Notes under the pieces: generated by a model | Seen by the model: the letters and a program-made list of their open reading frames with translations, nothing else | Told to the model about the DNA's origin: nothing | Database searches by the model: none | Program-made: the position numbers and the translations under genes | Origin: Verrucomicrobiaceae bacterium | GTDB taxonomy: Bacteria > Verrucomicrobiota > Verrucomicrobiia > Verrucomicrobiales > Verrucomicrobiaceae | Direction: 5' to 3' | DNA length: 64,000 nt | Assembly (NCBI GenBank): GCA_016713245.1 | Contig: JADJPM010000001.1 | Span: forward strand, 806,001 to 870,000 | Shown: piece by piece, positions 54,703 through 62,466 of the stretch | Layout: each line of letters opens with the position of its first letter | Numbering within the stretch: the first letter of the stretch is position 1

Positions 54703-55116
54703 TCAAACTCGTGGAGGCGGCATGGACGGCCTCTCAGACCGTCCTTCGAAGCTGGAAACCAACCAAGGAAAGCTCCGAATCTCGGCTGGAGGTGCCACGA
54801 GCCTTGTTTCGGCCACGAGCACTGCTTCAAACTTTTTCACCAACTTCACCGTGAGCGGCTTCGAGTCGTCTTTTTCCTTCTTTTGACCTTCTTTGACTGC
54901 CAAGCACAGCGGGCAGGGATGCTCTCCATCGAAGGTTTTCTCCACCGCCTCCGTCACCGTGCCTTCGTTCAAGTTCGCGAGGAACATGCCCGTCCACGCC
55001 ACGCCTTGCAGCACCGTCCAGTGCATGCCCAGCGAGAGGCACGTCAACACCACCACCGCACGCTGAGCAAGGCGGCGGGCTGCTGATGTGCCGGAGATGG
55101 TCGGGCGAAAGGACAC
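54703..55116 (-). CDS. Small exported or membrane protein with a CPLC motif
   Basis: A 137-residue protein. After a basic N-terminus there is one hydrophobic segment (about residues 20-48, RAVVVLTCLSLGMHWTVLQGVAW), then GEHPCPLCLAV with a CxxC pair, and a charged tail. This layout recalls DUF2946-like proteins found with TonB receptors for copper and other metals. It is upstream of the TonB receptor on the same strand, separated by 173 bases that contain the 104-bp repeat. A metal-related role is inferred from the Cys pair and the neighbours. Confidence 0.62.
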   Translation of the reverse strand: MSFRPTISGTSAARRLAQRAVVVLTCLSLGMHWTVLQGVAWTGMFLANLNEGTVTEAVEKTFDGEHPCPLCLAVKEGQKKEKDDSKPLTVKLVKKFEAVLVAETRLVAPPAEIRSFPWLVSSFEGRSERPSMPPPRV

Positions 55117-55171
55117 GCTGCGTTGTTTTGGCGGGTGGGCGGGAGATTGTCAAAACAATCGTTGTCTTTCA

Positions 55172-56932
55172 TCACAACCCCCGCGGCGCCATCGAGTAGA
55201 GGCCGATGGTCACATCGTAGGCATCGTAGGCGGCCATGCGCTTGAGCTCGTGGCCGGAGCCCCAGGAATCGGTAAAAAGAATCTTCGTGATCTGATTGTT
55301 CTCCATCTTGTAGCCAATGATCATGCGCATGTGGCCACCACGAGTCTGCCCGGCTCCGGGCAGGGGCGGCTCCTCGGCGGCACGACCCAGCTCCAGTGCC
55401 CACAGCAGGGGCACGCCCTTGTTCACATACTCTTTGACGAGGCTGTTGAATTCTTTGTCTGAGACGCGGCGCTTGCCGGTGGAGCCGGAGTAATACTGCT
55501 CGGGGTTCACCAGCGGCTTGAAGGCCACTTTGAATCTTCCGTCGATCTTCGCGAGGCTCTTCTGCATCACGCTCACGTTTGCGCCGCTTTCCGCATCCGC
55601 GCTGACCAGCTGCGCCATCTCATGCTGATCGCAGGGGATGCGCATGTACTCAAAAAGGCGCTGGCAGCTCGCCGCCACGCAGTAGCCTTTCTGGCCCTGA
55701 TCCACCATCGGCACGCCGCTGATGTAAACCTCGCCGTCCGGCTTCTTTGTCACGCGCTTGATGAGCTCCATGCTCTGCACGCCGGTGACCATTTTTCCCA
55801 TCGTGTAATCCGTCTGTCCTGGGGCGGCCAGCCTCAGCCGCAGGAATTCCGGTTTGATCACCTTCCCGGGCACTTGGTACTCGTTGTATTCGAGCAAGGC
55901 GGTAGCCATTGGCGAGGTCCATATCCAGCCAGAGACAGGCAGCGCGGCATTGGTGGACATGAGCTGGCGCTTCGGTGCCACCTTCAGCACCTGGCCGAGG
56001 TTCTGACCGATGGTTTTGAAGATGCGGTCGAATTCCTTTACCTCGATATCGCCGCTGTCCCCGCGGTTGTAGAAGGAGATCGTCGATTTGGCGGCTTTCC
56101 CATTCACAAACTCCAAAATGGCCTCCTCCACCTTGATCGAGCCGGCGAACATGTTGAGCTTCGTCTCCACATTGGAGAACATCTGCCGCGAAAAGCGGGC
56201 GCGAGACTTCTCCGCGTTCATCCACTCAAACTGCGGCGGCTTTTTCTGGTCCTCCTTCTTCTCCGCTTTCGCATTGTAGAGCTGTTCGAAGGCATCAGGG
56301 GAGGTTTTCCACATCGCTGAGAAATTGAGCAAGGCATCGAGATTGGCGGCGAGAGGCTCGGTGGGGCCAGACGGGTCAAAGTCTCTCGGACGCACAACCC
56401 ATAGGCTGACGAAGCGGTCCAACTCTCGGGTGATGAATACCCGACATGTCTTTGTCTCCCAATTGTGCCCGATCTGCTCTTGTTTACGGTTGATCAGACG
56501 AGTGTGCTGTGTCTTCAACACCGCGTCCAGCTTGTCACACAAAGCCTGCTCAACCTCCTGCGTGAAGTAGTCCTTGTCGATCTCCATCAGAAACCCACGA
56601 GGCTCACCTACCATGACATGCAGGGCTTTGATGGCGATGCTGCCTTTAAAAAGGCTCATGGTGTATTTCAGATCAAAGGAACCATTTCGAAACACCGCTC
56701 TGCGCTGCTCATTCGGGTCATCATACCAGATCTTCTTTCCAGTCGACTCGACCTGGGATTTGAAAATCGTGCCGAGGTCGTCCGCCGTTACTTTAAAGGG
56801 ATCTTCCCAGTTGATCAGCACATCCATGTCCAAGGGTACAAGGTCTGCTCCATCGGACGTCTGAGCGATGATATCTACTCGCCCGATGCAAAGAACGAGA
56901 ATGGCCGCGAGTAGGCTTAGAGAGTGTTTCAT
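55172..56932 (-). CDS. Exported protein with a C-terminal papain-like (C39-type) peptidase domain
   Basis: A 586-residue protein from the ATG at 56932, with a signal peptide (MKHSLSLLAAILVLCIGR...). The first 370 residues are beta-rich and unfamiliar. The C-terminal third carries a papain-like triad: PMVDQGQKGYCVAAS (Gln and Cys418), GGHMRMIIGY (His) and FTDSWG (Asp). This is the C39_2-type fold of bacterial cysteine peptidases. No transporter is adjacent, so it is not a bacteriocin leader peptidase. It probably acts in the periplasm or outside the cell; substrate unknown. Confidence 0.7.
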   Translation of the reverse strand: MKHSLSLLAAILVLCIGRVDIIAQTSDGADLVPLDMDVLINWEDPFKVTADDLGTIFKSQVESTGKKIWYDDPNEQRRAVFRNGSFDLKYTMSLFKGSIAIKALHVMVGEPRGFLMEIDKDYFTQEVEQALCDKLDAVLKTQHTRLINRKQEQIGHNWETKTCRVFITRELDRFVSLWVVRPRDFDPSGPTEPLAANLDALLNFSAMWKTSPDAFEQLYNAKAEKKEDQKKPPQFEWMNAEKSRARFSRQMFSNVETKLNMFAGSIKVEEAILEFVNGKAAKSTISFYNRGDSGDIEVKEFDRIFKTIGQNLGQVLKVAPKRQLMSTNAALPVSGWIWTSPMATALLEYNEYQVPGKVIKPEFLRLRLAAPGQTDYTMGKMVTGVQSMELIKRVTKKPDGEVYISGVPMVDQGQKGYCVAASCQRLFEYMRIPCDQHEMAQLVSADAESGANVSVMQKSLAKIDGRFKVAFKPLVNPEQYYSGSTGKRRVSDKEFNSLVKEYVNKGVPLLWALELGRAAEEPPLPGAGQTRGGHMRMIIGYKMENNQITKILFTDSWGSGHELKRMAAYDAYDVTIGLYSMAPRGL

Positions 56933-57001
56933 TGGCGCTTTTAGCAGGAAAGCAGATGGAGTGTCAATATCGTCGCCTGCGGTGTGTTGTCCGTTGCTCA
57001 A

Positions 57002-57259
57002 AAGAGTGCCTGTTTAGCTATACGTTCTAGAGAAGCGGTGAATCATAGGCGGCGGAGGCCCTCCTGTGCATGAAGTTGAAGTTGGAAAAAGTGACTTTGG
57101 ATAAAGTGCGCGTAGCGATGGACTGCACGCCAACCAAAACGGGTGTCCGGCGTTTGCGGGCTCTCTCGGCTTTGCGACAGCAAGGTTGACGGCATACTTG
57201 GCAATGGGCTTCACCAAGGAAAATGACCAGGTCAAGCCCCCGGGCATGGCCCAGCGGGC
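57002..57259. other. Intergenic stretch without a supportable gene
   Basis: Frames are open on both strands. On the plus strand 57070-57189 encodes 39 residues starting MKLKLEKVTLDKVRVAMD and ending in a stop; on the minus strand a 77-residue Pro/Ser-rich frame covers 57014-57247. Neither has a good start region or a family that I recognise with confidence. It may be a remnant of a gene or repeat. Confidence 0.25.
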
Positions 57260-57892
57260 TCACTTCACCTCCACCACTTCCACGACATCGAGCTGGATAA
57301 ACTGACCATTGAAAGGCTTCGGAGCGGGAGCCACGTCGGGCACGACGAGCTTTGAGAAATTGGTGATCATATGGCCGTTCTGGCCGTCACCGTGAAGGGT
57401 GAGGGTGGCACCACCGTCGATCTCGATGGTGGCGGTGTAGTCGATGGTGAAAATGCGATGACCGACCTTGTCGTCACGATTGAAGAAAAAGTGCTGCGCG
57501 GGCGAGGACACGCTGAGTTGGTAGATGTTGTAGGTCTTGTTGTTCGGCCCACCACCGATGTAGAAGCGCTCGCCGATCTGCTTGCCGTCTTTGTACATCA
57601 TTGGCTCCACCACGCCTCGCACACGCAGGGTGACTTTGTAGCGCTTGCCAGCCTCGCCGCCGAAGGTCTTCACGTCGGTGAATTTGTCGTTCGTCTTCGG
57701 GTCATCCGTCATGCGGGCGGAGATGCCATCTGCACCGGGCTTGGGATTCTCCGGCATGGGATCGCGGCAGGGAAACTCAAAGCGATAACCATCCAGAGCA
57801 GCAGCAGCCTTTTTCAATTCGTCCGCCGCCTGGATGAGAGGCGTGAACAAAGACAGAACGACGATGCTGGAGAGGAGATGCAGGCGATTCAT
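57260..57892 (-). CDS. Exported hypothetical protein
   Basis: A 210-residue protein with a signal peptide (MNRLHLLSSIVVLSLFTPLIQA). The body is beta-rich (GKRYKVTLRVRGVVEPMMYKDG, RIFTIDYTATIEIDGGATLTLHGDGQNGHMITNF), suggesting a carbohydrate-binding or jelly-roll fold, but I do not recognise the family. It is followed on the same strand only by the unassigned stretch 57002-57259. Confidence 0.6.
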   Translation of the reverse strand: MNRLHLLSSIVVLSLFTPLIQAADELKKAAAALDGYRFEFPCRDPMPENPKPGADGISARMTDDPKTNDKFTDVKTFGGEAGKRYKVTLRVRGVVEPMMYKDGKQIGERFYIGGGPNNKTYNIYQLSVSSPAQHFFFNRDDKVGHRIFTIDYTATIEIDGGATLTLHGDGQNGHMITNFSKLVVPDVAPAPKPFNGQFIQLDVVEVVEVK

Positions 57893-57913
57893 GATAGGTG
57901 ACTAGGGAGATGA

Positions 57914-58409
57914 CATGAAACGAGGGAACTGCACGGTGCTTTCGGGCTTTGGGCGGCCACGACTCTCATCGCGGGCCGCATTGAGGCATGCGCACTGCTG
58001 CGCATCGGTTGGGAGGGTGCGCAGCGGCTCATGGAACGTGCCGTGCAGCGCGGACTGGCCCGGCGCAACCTGGAGGACTTCGAGCACGCCGGGATGCACG
58101 AAAAGAGCTTCGGCAGCGGCCATGACTACATCACCACGCTCAACGACCTGAGCGAAGGAGCTGCCCGTGTGATTGAAGTGGTGCATGGGCGCAAACACGA
58201 GTACGCCGTCAGGCTGCTGGAGCGAATCCACCAAGCCCATCGCGGACAGATCAAAGGCGTGGCCATGGACATGTGGGGCGCGTATCTGAAGACCACGCGG
58301 CAGAGCGGTTCTACAAAGGGTGGCGCAGAGCGGTGATGAGCAGCCGGCTGCCGCAGTCCAAGGCTTCGCCAAACACCGCTGAAACTTGAGGACCCGCACC
58401 AACTTCCCC
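57914..58409 (+). pseudogene. ISL3-family transposase remnant
   Basis: A degraded transposase. The first piece (57914-58336) reads IGWEGAQRLMERAVQRGLA and, later, GMHEKSFGSGHDYITTLND and GVAMDMWGAYLKTT, matching the DDE catalytic core of ISL3 transposases (first Asp/Glu region and the conserved MDMW). The end then changes frame: AERFYKGWRRAVMSSRLPQSKA is readable from about 58290 in another frame, consistent with an internal deletion. No start, no complete C-terminus and no terminal inverted repeats were found. It is dead as an element. Confidence 0.72.
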
Positions 58410-58717
58410 GATGAACCCCCTTTTGCTCCTCGGCGGCGAAAACGAGTATGAATTAGCGCATGGGCGAACCCGGACCTGAGTCGGCTGCCCATCTGCCCCA
58501 TCTGCTTTTTCAGCATCGACAACCCGGCACTCAAGGCTTGACCCCCGGAGTCGTTTTCGCTCCAATCGGTTCATTCATGAAAAACCTTCGTTTTGTCTAC
58601 GAAGCTCGTTTTGCCTGAAGCCAACCCTGAAAAACCACAAAAAACGGTGAGCGAATCTGATTCGCCCACAATGAAGTGTGGATAAACAACGTCACCCAAG
58701 ACTCAGAGTCCAACGCC

Positions 58718-59110
58718 ATGAAACGAATCGGCCTTTGGCCTCAGACACCAGCAGTTCCGGAGGCGCTAAGGCTCCTCAGCTCTATAGTGCCCTCTGGGAC
58801 ACCCGACGATTTTGCTGAGTTCTTCAGAAAGTGGGATGGGGCGGAAGCAGCCTTTGAAAGCGACGATGTTGACATGTTGCGGGTGGACTCCATCGAACAT
58901 ATTGCCCAGACGAAAGCAGCGTTGTCGGAAGTGTTTCCGACGCTCTTTGTTTTTGGCACCGACGGAGGCGGACGCTTGATAGCCTATGACATGGAGGCTC
59001 CTAAGCCGTGGCCAATCGTTCTTCATTGGCCTGGTGTCACGGATCACGAAGATCCAACAGCGCTCGCCGCGACGATGAGTGAATTCATCCAGAAGTATTT
59101 CGAAGGCTAA
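58718..59110 (+). CDS. SMI1/KNR4 (SUKH) family protein
   Basis: A 130-residue protein from the ATG at 58718 (a GTG in the same frame is at 58676). It has the SUKH-like blocks FAEFFRKWDGAEAAF, LFVFGTDGGGRLIAYDM and a helical C-terminus (ATMSEFIQKYFEG). SUKH proteins are often immunity proteins against secreted toxins. No toxin gene is next to it; an ISL3 relic lies just upstream, so it may be an orphan left by rearrangement. The 241 bases after it hold no gene; a weak hairpin followed by T6 is at about 59273-59302. Confidence 0.75.
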   Translation: MKRIGLWPQTPAVPEALRLLSSIVPSGTPDDFAEFFRKWDGAEAAFESDDVDMLRVDSIEHIAQTKAALSEVFPTLFVFGTDGGGRLIAYDMEAPKPWPIVLHWPGVTDHEDPTALAATMSEFIQKYFEG

Positions 59111-59351
59111 CCATGAAAGACTACGAACGAAACGGGGCAAAACGGATGCAGTAACGGATCGAAGGCTATCTGTCGTGTCAGCAACGTCTTGCGCTCGCCG
59201 TCGCCTGATCCGAAGCGTTCGCGATGGCCAGTTATGGAGGAGCGTCACCTCTCACTGCGAGCCTCCCAACCCATGAGCCACCGGCCGAAGTGCGGCTTTT
59301 TTAAGCACGATCCATCAAGACGGAAAGCCACGGCAAGCTAGCATCCGCAGC

Positions 59352-60227
59352 ATGACCAGCTACTTGCGGCAGCTTCAGCGTTCCATCGACTACATCGAGA
59401 CCCATCTCGGTGAGGAACTGCGCACCGTCCGCATCGCGAAACACGCAGGCATGTCGATGTGGCATTTTCAGCGGGTATTCAGTGCCGCGCTCGGCCAGCC
59501 GGTGATGGACTATGTGCGCCGCCGCCGCTTGTCCCGGGCGATGGATGAGCTCGCGGGCACGCCAAAAAGCCTTTTCGATATCGCTCTCGACCATGGCTTC
59601 GGATCGCAGGAGGCGTTCACACGGGCTTTCAAAGACATGTTCGGCATCACGCCCGGTGTTTGCCGCAAGCAACGAGGTCACGGTCTGCTGCCGCAAGCCG
59701 TGCCCGAAATCACGACCGAGTCCTTGTTTCATCTCCACCACCGCATCACCATGACACCTCGCATCGAAACACTGCCTCCACGTCTCGTCATCGGCATCGA
59801 ACGTCCCTTCATCTCTGCGCTTTCGCCCAAGCGAAACAACCACCTCGTCATTCCCCGCCTGTGGCAGGACTTTGGGCCGCGCATCGACTCGATTCCGAAT
59901 CGGAGCGGGGATCTGGTCTTTGGCTGTATCTTCTGCGACGAGGGCGAAGATGCGTCATGCCGCTACCTGGCCTGTGTGGAGGTTTCATCGGCTGTCGAGG
60001 TGCCCAAAGGCATGGTGAGCCGGGAGCTGTCAGGTGGCAGGCATGCCGTTTTCACTCACCAAGGCTCCATGAGCCGCATCGACCGCACGCTCGGCTATGT
60101 GTATGGCTCCTGGCTGCCACGCTCCGAGCATCAGCTCCGCCCAGGACCCGAGATCGAAATCTACGGCGCGAAGTTCCATCCCGAGTCACCGGACTCCGAG
60201 ATGGAATTTTGCCTGCCGATCCAGTGA
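59352..60227 (+). CDS. AraC-family regulator with GyrI-like effector domain
   Basis: A 291-residue protein of the Rob/SoxS type. The AraC DNA-binding domain is N-terminal (residues 8-107; VRIAKHAGMSMWHFQRVFSAALGQPVMDYVRRRRLSRAMDELA and IALDHGFGSQEAFTRAFKDMFGITPG). Residues 135-290 form a GyrI-like/SHS2 effector-binding domain (RIETLPPRLVIGIERPF ... EIEIYGAKFHP). Such regulators respond to small hydrophobic compounds or stress. It is convergent with a DUF1905 gene (stops adjacent). Confidence 0.92.
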   Translation: MTSYLRQLQRSIDYIETHLGEELRTVRIAKHAGMSMWHFQRVFSAALGQPVMDYVRRRRLSRAMDELAGTPKSLFDIALDHGFGSQEAFTRAFKDMFGITPGVCRKQRGHGLLPQAVPEITTESLFHLHHRITMTPRIETLPPRLVIGIERPFISALSPKRNNHLVIPRLWQDFGPRIDSIPNRSGDLVFGCIFCDEGEDASCRYLACVEVSSAVEVPKGMVSRELSGGRHAVFTHQGSMSRIDRTLGYVYGSWLPRSEHQLRPGPEIEIYGAKFHPESPDSEMEFCLPIQ

Positions 60228-60554
60228 TCACTCCAGCGGATGCACCGGGCCGAGAATGCGCTCTCGATCCATGCGCAGCTCCACGGCGACCTTGTCGCCA
60301 TCACCTTTGCTGCCGCGAATCTTCTTCGGCACAGGCAGAAATTGGCTGCCGGACTTCGTGTCATTCCAAATGGTGGTTTTCCATGTTTTGCCATCCACGC
60401 TCGCCACGACCGGCGTCATGCCCCACGAGCCGGTCACGGGCAGTTTGAGGCTCTTCGGCAGCGGCGCAAAGGTCCAGCCGCCTTTGCCGCCGGTATGAAA
60501 GAGAGTGGCCGTGAAGCGATGCGTGACGGCAAAGGGATCGCGGACGGGTTTCAT
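60228..60554 (-). CDS. DUF1905-domain protein
   Basis: A 108-residue small beta-barrel-like protein matching DUF1905 (HRFTATLFHTGGKGGWTFAPLP, GSWGMTPVVASVDGKTWKTTIWNDTKSGSQFLPVPKKIRGSKGDGDKVAVEL, positions about 11-97). The family often carries a YdeI/OmpD-like domain after it, which is absent here. Function unknown. It follows the oxidoreductase gene on the same strand (10-base gap) and may be co-transcribed. Confidence 0.8.
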   Translation of the reverse strand: MKPVRDPFAVTHRFTATLFHTGGKGGWTFAPLPKSLKLPVTGSWGMTPVVASVDGKTWKTTIWNDTKSGSQFLPVPKKIRGSKGDGDKVAVELRMDRERILGPVHPLE

Positions 60555-60564
60555 GGCCGCTTTT

Positions 60565-61839
60565 TCATAGCTTCACTTCCCAGCCTTTTCGGTAACCGCC
60601 CTCGCGTCCTCGGAGCGCCTCGGCAGCGGCGTTGTCGATGATTTTGCCAGTCTTCGGATCGCAGCGGACGACGGTGTTGGTGCGGTAAGCCATGTTGCCG
60701 AGGTGGCACATCATCGTGCTCTTCTGCCCTTCGTCGATGGGGCTGTTGAGCTTCGCTTCGCCACGGATGGCATCGAGGAAATTGCCGATGTGGGAGACAT
60801 CGCCGGTGCCTGCGGTGCTGGCTTTGCCCTTGCTGATCTCGACGCCCTTTGGGTCGTAGATGCTCCAGGTATCGCGGGAGATGGCCATCGTGCCTTTGTC
60901 GCCATAGAAGACGACTTCGCCGAGGTTTTTCTCCGCGGCACGCGGATGACAGGAGCTTTGCAACCACTCGCAGCCTGCGTGACCGAAGTCATAGACGGCC
61001 GTGCCGGTGTCCGGCGTCTCTTGAGCGTCGTCGAAGAAGTAGCGGCCGCCATTGTAGGTGGTGCGCAGCGGGTAGTCGCCCTTCAGGCCCCAACGCAGGA
61101 TGTCGAGCGTGTGGATGCCGTTGTTGCCGAGCTCGCCATTGCCCCAATGCCAGAACCAGTGCCAGTCGTAGTGAGCCATCTTTTTCGGGTCGTGCTTCGC
61201 ATCATCGGGCACGGGGCCCTGCCACAAATCGAAGTCGAGATCCGCCGGTGCCGGCTTTTCATTCACGGCGACCGTTTTGCGGCTGTTGTAGTAGAAGCCA
61301 CGGCCAAAGCGCACCTCGCCGACGACTCCTTCATGAAGCGCCGTGATGGCGTCCTTCATCCAGGTGCGGCGCTGGTTGCCCATCTGCACGAGACGGTCGT
61401 ATTTCGTCGCTGCGGCGACGATCAACTCGGCCTCGTTGGCGTTCTGGCTGCCGGGTTTTTCGACGTACACATGCTTCCCTGCGTGCATGCAAAGCAGCGC
61501 GGCAGGCGTGTGCCAGAAATTCGGCGTGGCGATGAAGACGGCGTCGAGCGTCTTGTCATCGAGGAAGCTGCGGAAGTCCTTCACACCCTGGCAGGAAACC
61601 TGTTGCGTGGCATTCACCATCTTCAGACCGCTTTCGAGACGCTTCGCATCCACCTCGGCGAGATAAGCGATTTCCACATTCGGGATCTTCAGCAAGGCGC
61701 TGACATGCTGCATGCCCCGCCCCAGCGCGACGACCGCCACCTTGAGCTTTTTCTGCGCCGCATCCGCCGCACGAATTCGGGTGACGGCAGAAGCTGCGGC
61801 AATCGCAGACGTTTGGTGGAGGAAAGAGCGGCGATTCAT
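60565..61839 (-). CDS. Tat-exported Gfo/Idh/MocA-family oxidoreductase
   Basis: A 424-residue protein with a twin-arginine signal (MNRRSFLHQTSAIAAASAV). A Rossmann NAD(P) fold follows (KLKVAVVALGRGMQHVSALL), with the family's catalytic EKP in KHVYVEKPGSQNANEAELIV and the C-terminal alpha/beta domain. These enzymes oxidise or isomerise sugars and are very numerous in Planctomycetes and Verrucomicrobia. Export with the cofactor pre-bound would explain the Tat signal. Substrate unknown. Confidence 0.9.
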   Translation of the reverse strand: MNRRSFLHQTSAIAAASAVTRIRAADAAQKKLKVAVVALGRGMQHVSALLKIPNVEIAYLAEVDAKRLESGLKMVNATQQVSCQGVKDFRSFLDDKTLDAVFIATPNFWHTPAALLCMHAGKHVYVEKPGSQNANEAELIVAAATKYDRLVQMGNQRRTWMKDAITALHEGVVGEVRFGRGFYYNSRKTVAVNEKPAPADLDFDLWQGPVPDDAKHDPKKMAHYDWHWFWHWGNGELGNNGIHTLDILRWGLKGDYPLRTTYNGGRYFFDDAQETPDTGTAVYDFGHAGCEWLQSSCHPRAAEKNLGEVVFYGDKGTMAISRDTWSIYDPKGVEISKGKASTAGTGDVSHIGNFLDAIRGEAKLNSPIDEGQKSTMMCHLGNMAYRTNTVVRCDPKTGKIIDNAAAEALRGREGGYRKGWEVKL

Positions 61840-61881
61840 GGTGGTGTCAGGAATCGCCAGCTGAGAGCTGCCTCTTGCGAG

Positions 61882-62148
61882 CTATTGTCCAGCTAGCCGT
61901 TTCAATTCTCGGAGTGTCATTGCTTCTTCGTCGTGTTCGTCTTCGTAGGCTTCGACGAGTTCCAGCAGTTCACGAAAATACTCTCGCTGCACGCTGCTGA
62001 GCTTTCTGACCGAGAAGCGGCTGCATAGATTCGCCGCCTCAAGATAGCCTGAACGGCTGCGAAAGGGCACGAGCGCGCAAAGTGCCCACAGGCCGGAGAT
62101 CGTATCCGGCAATTTTCGAATCGGGACGGTGGTCTTGGCAGTTGGCAT
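61882..62148 (-). CDS. Short HigA-like antitoxin lacking the DNA-binding domain
   Basis: An 88-residue protein. The end region SVQREYFRELLELVEAYEDEHDEEAMTLRELKRLAGQ matches the N-terminal/middle part of HigA-type antitoxins, which normally continue into a Cro/C1 helix-turn-helix of about 50-60 residues. Here the chain stops before that domain. It is six bases downstream of a HigB-like toxin gene in the usual higBA order. It may neutralise the toxin without repressing transcription, or be a truncated copy. Confidence 0.65.
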   Translation of the reverse strand: MPTAKTTVPIRKLPDTISGLWALCALVPFRSRSGYLEAANLCSRFSVRKLSSVQREYFRELLELVEAYEDEHDEEAMTLRELKRLAGQ

Positions 62149-62154
62149 GAAAGT

Positions 62155-62463
62155 TTAGAGGCGTTTTTTCCAAACGTTTTTGGAGTATTCAGCGTGACTT
62201 AGAAAATCCAAGAGGAAAACCCGCCCGGTGTTGAAATGCACGGCAGCGATCAGCCGAAAGCTGTTTCCTGCGATGTTGAAGACCAAAACGGGTTTCCCGC
62301 TTTCCACACGGACCATGTCAGCCTGTGAAAAGTCGGAACGAATCTCCGTCAGCGATTTCCATGTAGCCTTGCGGGTGATCTCAAACCATCGAAGGAGAGA
62401 TGGTGCAGCCGATGGATGCTTCCTCGCCCAGTTCAGCAAAGTAGATGGCTTGACGGTGCGCAT
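62155..62463 (-). CDS. higB: HigB-like mRNA interferase toxin
   Basis: A 102-residue RelE-fold toxin of the HigB type. Family marks are LLNWARKHPSAAPSLLRWFEITRKATWKSLTEIRSDFSQAD, then VFNIAGNSFRLIAAVHFNTGRVFLLDFLSHAEYSK, including the basic Arg/Lys residues and the terminal His-Ala-Glu-Tyr motif. It cleaves mRNA on the ribosome in characterised homologues. It is directly downstream of the yyaL-type gene (three bases) and upstream of the short antitoxin. Confidence 0.86.
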   Translation of the reverse strand: MRTVKPSTLLNWARKHPSAAPSLLRWFEITRKATWKSLTEIRSDFSQADMVRVESGKPVLVFNIAGNSFRLIAAVHFNTGRVFLLDFLSHAEYSKNVWKKRL

Positions 62464-62466
62464 GGA

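Noticed and set aside
57014..57247. 77-codon minus-strand frame
   Set aside because: Pro/Ser-rich, without a family, and overlapped by frames on both strands; kept only as an unassigned stretch.
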